Notes under the pieces: model-generated | Told to the model about the DNA's origin: nothing | What the model saw: only the letters and a program-made list of their open reading frames with translations | Database searches by the model: none | Program-made: the position numbers and the translations under genes | Shown here: piece by piece, positions 5,525 through 9,308 of the stretch | Position numbering within the stretch: the first letter of the stretch is position 1 | Layout of the letters: each line of letters begins with the position of its first letter | NCBI GenBank assembly: GCA_030590525.1 | Contig: JAUUYI010000057.1 | Span: 1 to 9,308, forward strand | Source of the DNA: Sedimenticola sp. | Lineage (GTDB): Bacteria; Pseudomonadota; Gammaproteobacteria; Chromatiales; Chromatiaceae | Direction: 5' to 3' | DNA: 9,308 bases

Positions 5525-8500
5525 TTCCCACTCGGCGGCGCCATTGCCCCCACCCATTGCCGCTGCACTCTCCCCGTTCCCCCCGCTACCCGGGCGGGTG
5601 AAATCGGTCAGTGCGGCGATATCACCGCTGGTGGCCAGAGCCAGCAGGCTGGTGGAGAGTTTCTGGGCCATCTCTGCCTTGGCCTGGTCGGCGATGGCCT
5701 GTTCATCCACCACCTCATCCAGCCCGGCCAGGGAGCGCAACTGCTGCCAGAACCCCTGCCGCTCCTCGCATGAATGAACCAACTCCTCGGCCACCAGCAC
5801 CCGCATCAGCCGCTGCTTGCCGTCCACACCCCAGATGAAGGGGAACTGCCCCTCCCGGTCATCCTGGTCCAGCTGCAGGAACTCGTGCAGGGGCACCATT
5901 GCATCGTTCCAGGTCTCCGGGGGCGCCTTGCGAAAGTGCTTACGAAAACGCCCTTCGGTCATGGCAAAGTCGGCAAAGGTCATGGGCAACTCCAGTTTCT
6001 GCTCCCGCCCCTGCTCATCCAGGTAATCCAGCCGGTAGAGCGGCCACTCCTCCGCCATGGACGGGTTGCCTTCCAGATCACAGCACTCCTTGAAGGTGAC
6101 TCCGGCGTCCGGATCGTATTTGAACAGGGGATAGGCCCGGGACTCCACCGCCAGTTTGGAGTGCAGCGCAGTTGCATCGTCCGCCACGCCGTGCTCCGGC
6201 TGACAGACGGCGTAGATGTTGAACAGGGCCGGCCGCCGGCTGTTGAGGCCATCGATATACCCCTCCAGCAGGTGGGTGACGTTGGAGATGGAGCCCTGCA
6301 GTACATAGGAGGTGCGGTGCGCCATACCGATGATGCTGATCTCCTTGCGGATCTCGCTCTTACCCTTCCAGGCCTTGCCGTAGGGGGCCATGTCCGCCAC
6401 CTGCCCCAGGAAGCCGGAGGTGCAGGACTGTCCGCCGGTGTTGGAGTAAGACTGAGTGTCCAGGATCAGCACCTTGATCGGCATCCCGGAGGCGAGTGCC
6501 CGGGAAAGATTCTGAAAGCCGATGTCGTACATGGCCCCATCACCACCCACAGAGACCACCGGTGGGCAGAGTTGCCACTCCTCATCGCTGAACTGTCTCC
6601 AGGCGAAGCTCGCAAAGAAGGGGTCGTGCTGTTCCGGGTCGTAGCCCCCGTCCAGCTCCATGCGGGCCTGGCGGATCACCTTGAATCCGTCCGCCATCTT
6701 GGCCATGTGTCCCTCGAACACCCCCATTGCCACCGACGGACTATCCTGGAACAGGTGGCTGGTCCAGGGAAAAGGATAGGGATTGAAGGGAAAGGTGGAA
6801 CCCCACACCGAGGTGCAGCCGGTGGAGTTGATAAAACCGAGGCTGGAGCGTCCCTGCCCGCTCACCCCTTCGCTGTAGAGCCACTTCAGGTGACGCAGCC
6901 TCTCCAACAGCTGTGTCACCCAGCGGAGCCACTGCTGATTCAGGGGATGGGAATTGTCGTTCAGGGTGGCGGAGAGTTCGGCCAGGGTCAGGTCGGTCTC
7001 CCGGTGGCTCGCGACCACCGCATTCACCGCCGCCACATTGGTGAGATCCATCGACTCCGCCAGCTTCAGACGCACATGGGTCTCCAGCCGCTTGAGCAGG
7101 TCGTCGATATCCGCCAGATGCTGCTTGACCCGCGGCTGCATCAGTGCCGTGACGGTACCGGTAAAGAGATGGATCGCCGTCTTTTCACCACACCCGAGGC
7201 AGGCACCATCGCCCGAGAGCAGGGATTCGTAGTTGGCTTTGTCCAGCAGCAGGGTCTCCAGGGCACCGATCTTCTGGTCCAGATCATCGATGCGGATGAA
7301 GGTTGGATCAGTGGTGGGCAGATCGAGCCAGAAGGCCCAGTCCCGCTGCATCCGTGTAACCGCCTCCGTGGTCTGGGGTTCGGCCACCAGCGCACCATCA
7401 TCACATACCTCGATGCACTCCATGCAGCCCTTGCAGGTGTATGGGTTGATGGTGATGGAGAAAAGACCGCCGGAGCCCTTCTGCTTCTTCTCCCGGTTGC
7501 TGTAATAGGGTTTGGTGATCGAAAACTCAAACCCGCCAATGGTCTCCAGGAAGCGGCCGAACTCCTGCTCCAACCGGGCCCGTGGTTCCCCCTCCAGCTC
7601 CGATTCAGCCAGCACTTCCAGTACCGCCTGATCGAGCAGCGCGGAGACCACCGCGACCTCCCCCGCTACGTCGAGCAGGGCCCGGAGCCGTTTCTCCACC
7701 TTACGCGTCTCGCGACGCAGATACTGGGTCGGCATGCCCCGGGTCTCGATCCGCTGGATGGCGGTGGTGAAGAACTGCTCGACGGTGCTCACCAGACCCG
7801 GGATGGCGCTGTCCGGGCAGACCGTGTAACAGTCACCGCAGGCGGTGCAGTTCTCGGTAACGAATTTCGGGTATTCGAAGCGAATCTGGGTCATGTCCCG
7901 GAACACGCCGGTAGCCGCCGGGATGACACTGATCGCCATCAGCGGGTCCGCCAGGTTGTCCGAGCCCTGCCCACGCTGATAGAAGCTGCCGGTCTGCTCC
8001 CAGAAACGGTGAATATCGGCGACCCCGCCATCACCCTCGGGCAGGTGCTGCAGCATCACCGGTAATACTGGCTGCCGACGCAGCTGGCGGGGCGTGGTAC
8101 CTATGCCCTTGTCTCGAATCTCGTGGATCTCATCGAAGCCGCGGCGCACGATTCTCAGGTTGTCCGCCACTACCCGCTCTCCCTTGGCGCCGAATTTCTC
8201 CCGCAACTGGCTCTCGATGGCCTCGAACAACGCCTCTTCGGTCAGGTTGGCCCGCTCCATCAGGGGCGAGGCGGCAAAGAAGGCACCCTGGAAGGCGTTG
8301 CCCTGCATCCGGTACTGGAGCTCCGGGTTGGATGCCTCCTCCCGCGCGATCCGAAATCCGTCCACATAGAAGACCCGGATCCCGTTCTCCACGATATAGC
8401 GCTGATGGCTGGTCGGGATGGCCGCCCACACCTCCGCCTCACTCTCGAGGCTGCTCTGAATGATGAAGGTACCCTCTTTCTTCAAGCCATAAAGCGGATT

Positions 8501-9308
8501 GGAGTGGCCAAATACGTTGGGGTCGGGGGAGAGCACCACATCCACAAAGTGGTATTCGCAGTTGATCCGGATCGGTTCCGGTGCCGCCGAGAGATAATAA
8601 GTCGTAGGCTGCCCTTTTTTCTCAGAGCCGTACTTGGGGTTGGCGCGGATATCAAAGCCCAGTAATTCGTACAGGGTCATGGCCAGGTTCTTACCGGTGG
8701 TGATGGCGCCCCAGCCGCCCACCGAGTGCATGCGGGCGGTGATTGCCCCTTCCGGCAACAGGTCAGGATTCTCGCTGCCACGGATGGCCAGATCCGCCAC
8801 CTGGGGATAGGCCTCCAGCAGTTCGTTCTGGCGGATCTCCTCCTTTGGATCCCTCGGATCGCGGGTGAAATCGACCCCCAGATAGAAGAAGCGGTGCTGT
8901 CCGCCATCGGGAAGCATGTTCTCGACCGCCCCGATCAGCCCTTCCGGCTGCAGATCCCGGGAGCCCAGGCCATAGCAGCCGGAGTAAAGCGCGGGGAGAT
9001 CACCCGTCTTGATAGGGGCATATTCCGGATAGGGATTCTGCCCTTTCGCGCTCACCCCGTTCTCCAGACTCTTGCTGAGCACGGCGCGGATCTCCCGCAT
9101 CAGGGGCAGATCCTCTGCCAGCGGCTGATCGGTCCGTTCCAGCACCACCACCCCTTTCATCCCTTTGAGTGCCACACTGATCAGATCACCCGGGAAAGGC
9201 CGGTACATGGTGAGATTGACCACACCCAGCTTGAGCCCACGGCTCTCCCGCAGGTAGTCTGCCACCACCTCGGCCTGGGTCACCATAGAGCCCTGGCCGA
9301 CGATCACA
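5282..9308 (-). CDS. Large pyruvate:ferredoxin/flavodoxin oxidoreductase with fused C-terminal ferredoxin domain, 5'-truncated by window edge
   Basis: Interconverts pyruvate and CoA with acetyl-CoA and CO2, using TPP and Fe-S clusters to reduce ferredoxin or flavodoxin. The 1341 codons seen begin in domain II (VIVGQGSMV; residues counted from the edge); domain I is outside. A gamma-type domain follows at about 185-395. The two-cluster ferredoxin domain has CTACGDCYTVCP (Cys487-497) and CKGCMECIEVC (Cys625-635). The TPP domain has GACLGCGE (Cys703, 706), STGC (Cys831), GGDGAMYDIG (921-930), SYSNTGGQS (953-961) and Cys1035, giving the expected four proximal-cluster ligands. A Gly-rich linker (about 1237-1258) leads to a terminal domain with CTACDEC (1270-1276) and KCTAGCLHPG (1311-1320). 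Typical one-piece NifJ-type enzymes are about 1200 residues; this one should exceed 1600. Substrate is inferred: another 2-oxoacid is possible. Confidence 0.93.
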   Translation of the reverse strand, partial: VIVGQGSMVTQAEVVADYLRESRGLKLGVVNLTMYRPFPGDLISVALKGMKGVVVLERTDQPLAEDLPLMREIRAVLSKSLENGVSAKGQNPYPEYAPIKTGDLPALYSGCYGLGSRDLQPEGLIGAVENMLPDGGQHRFFYLGVDFTRDPRDPKEEIRQNELLEAYPQVADLAIRGSENPDLLPEGAITARMHSVGGWGAITTGKNLAMTLYELLGFDIRANPKYGSEKKGQPTTYYLSAAPEPIRINCEYHFVDVVLSPDPNVFGHSNPLYGLKKEGTFIIQSSLESEAEVWAAIPTSHQRYIVENGIRVFYVDGFRIAREEASNPELQYRMQGNAFQGAFFAASPLMERANLTEEALFEAIESQLREKFGAKGERVVADNLRIVRRGFDEIHEIRDKGIGTTPRQLRRQPVLPVMLQHLPEGDGGVADIHRFWEQTGSFYQRGQGSDNLADPLMAISVIPAATGVFRDMTQIRFEYPKFVTENCTACGDCYTVCPDSAIPGLVSTVEQFFTTAIQRIETRGMPTQYLRRETRKVEKRLRALLDVAGEVAVVSALLDQAVLEVLAESELEGEPRARLEQEFGRFLETIGGFEFSITKPYYSNREKKQKGSGGLFSITINPYTCKGCMECIEVCDDGALVAEPQTTEAVTRMQRDWAFWLDLPTTDPTFIRIDDLDQKIGALETLLLDKANYESLLSGDGACLGCGEKTAIHLFTGTVTALMQPRVKQHLADIDDLLKRLETHVRLKLAESMDLTNVAAVNAVVASHRETDLTLAELSATLNDNSHPLNQQWLRWVTQLLERLRHLKWLYSEGVSGQGRSSLGFINSTGCTSVWGSTFPFNPYPFPWTSHLFQDSPSVAMGVFEGHMAKMADGFKVIRQARMELDGGYDPEQHDPFFASFAWRQFSDEEWQLCPPVVSVGGDGAMYDIGFQNLSRALASGMPIKVLILDTQSYSNTGGQSCTSGFLGQVADMAPYGKAWKGKSEIRKEISIIGMAHRTSYVLQGSISNVTHLLEGYIDGLNSRRPALFNIYAVCQPEHGVADDATALHSKLAVESRAYPLFKYDPDAGVTFKECCDLEGNPSMAEEWPLYRLDYLDEQGREQKLELPMTFADFAMTEGRFRKHFRKAPPETWNDAMVPLHEFLQLDQDDREGQFPFIWGVDGKQRLMRVLVAEELVHSCEERQGFWQQLRSLAGLDEVVDEQAIADQAKAEMAQKLSTSLLALATSGDIAALTDFTRPGSGGNGESAAAMGGGNGAAEWESVWIETPECTACDECTDINPRIFTYNDDKKAVVIDPKGGPYRDIVKAAEKCTAGCLHPGTPWNNNEKDLEKWVKRAEKYQ

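Noticed and set aside
5774..8065. 763-codon open frame on the plus strand, antisense to PFOR
   Set aside because: It lies fully inside the PFOR gene, has low-complexity His/Gly/Leu/Gln-rich composition typical of the complementary strand of a GC-rich gene, and shows no recognisable domain. The minus frame has clear PFOR motifs.

Overview
The window is about 9.3 kb of GC-rich bacterial DNA in which every supportable gene lies on the minus strand, so it reads right to left. The content fits a gammaproteobacterium, possibly an anaerobic or microaerobic sulfur oxidizer of the Chromatiales/Sedimenticola type: a proteobacterial-style PpsR, an Rnf complex with a short RnfC, and a large one-piece pyruvate:ferredoxin oxidoreductase (PFOR). 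The lineage is inferred from gene content only.

Layout in transcription order: (1) a very large PFOR, 5'-truncated by the right window edge (9308-5282). It lacks domain I here but still has 1341 codons, with two extra helical insertions and a C-terminal ferredoxin-like domain. (2) A 283-nt spacer (5281-4999) packed with repeats: a heptamer tandem array, 25-nt terminal inverted repeats starting 2 nt after the PFOR stop codon, and a GC-rich hairpin. (3) rnfC, then a 139-nt spacer holding a 17-bp imperfect inverted repeat that pairs best in the mRNA sense. (4) rnfD-rnfG-rnfE-rnfA, with GTGA and 11-nt overlaps and one 65-nt gap. (5) A 66-codon gene for a one-helix membrane protein with a four-cysteine tail, overlapping rnfA by 8 nt. 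(6) The first 77 codons of ppsR, joined to the small gene by an ATGA stop/start overlap and cut by the left window edge.

How the genes fit together: PFOR interconverts pyruvate with acetyl-CoA and CO2 using low-potential electrons. Rnf links reduced ferredoxin to NAD+/NADH through a transmembrane ion gradient. PpsR switches PEP synthetase, which turns pyruvate into PEP. The cluster therefore looks like a unit for the pyruvate/PEP node, running either oxidatively (pyruvate to Fd to Rnf to NADH) or in reverse (NADH plus ion gradient to Fd to pyruvate synthesis to PEP).

Most notable points: there is no rnfB beside rnfC or rnfA, although rnfB is normally in the operon. The place after rnfA holds an uncharacterised Cys-rich membrane miniprotein that recalls the Na+-NQR iron-maturation factor NqrM. 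The adjacent PFOR carries its own tethered ferredoxin domain. Together these suggest a variant, possibly directly coupled, PFOR-Rnf arrangement; this last step is inference.
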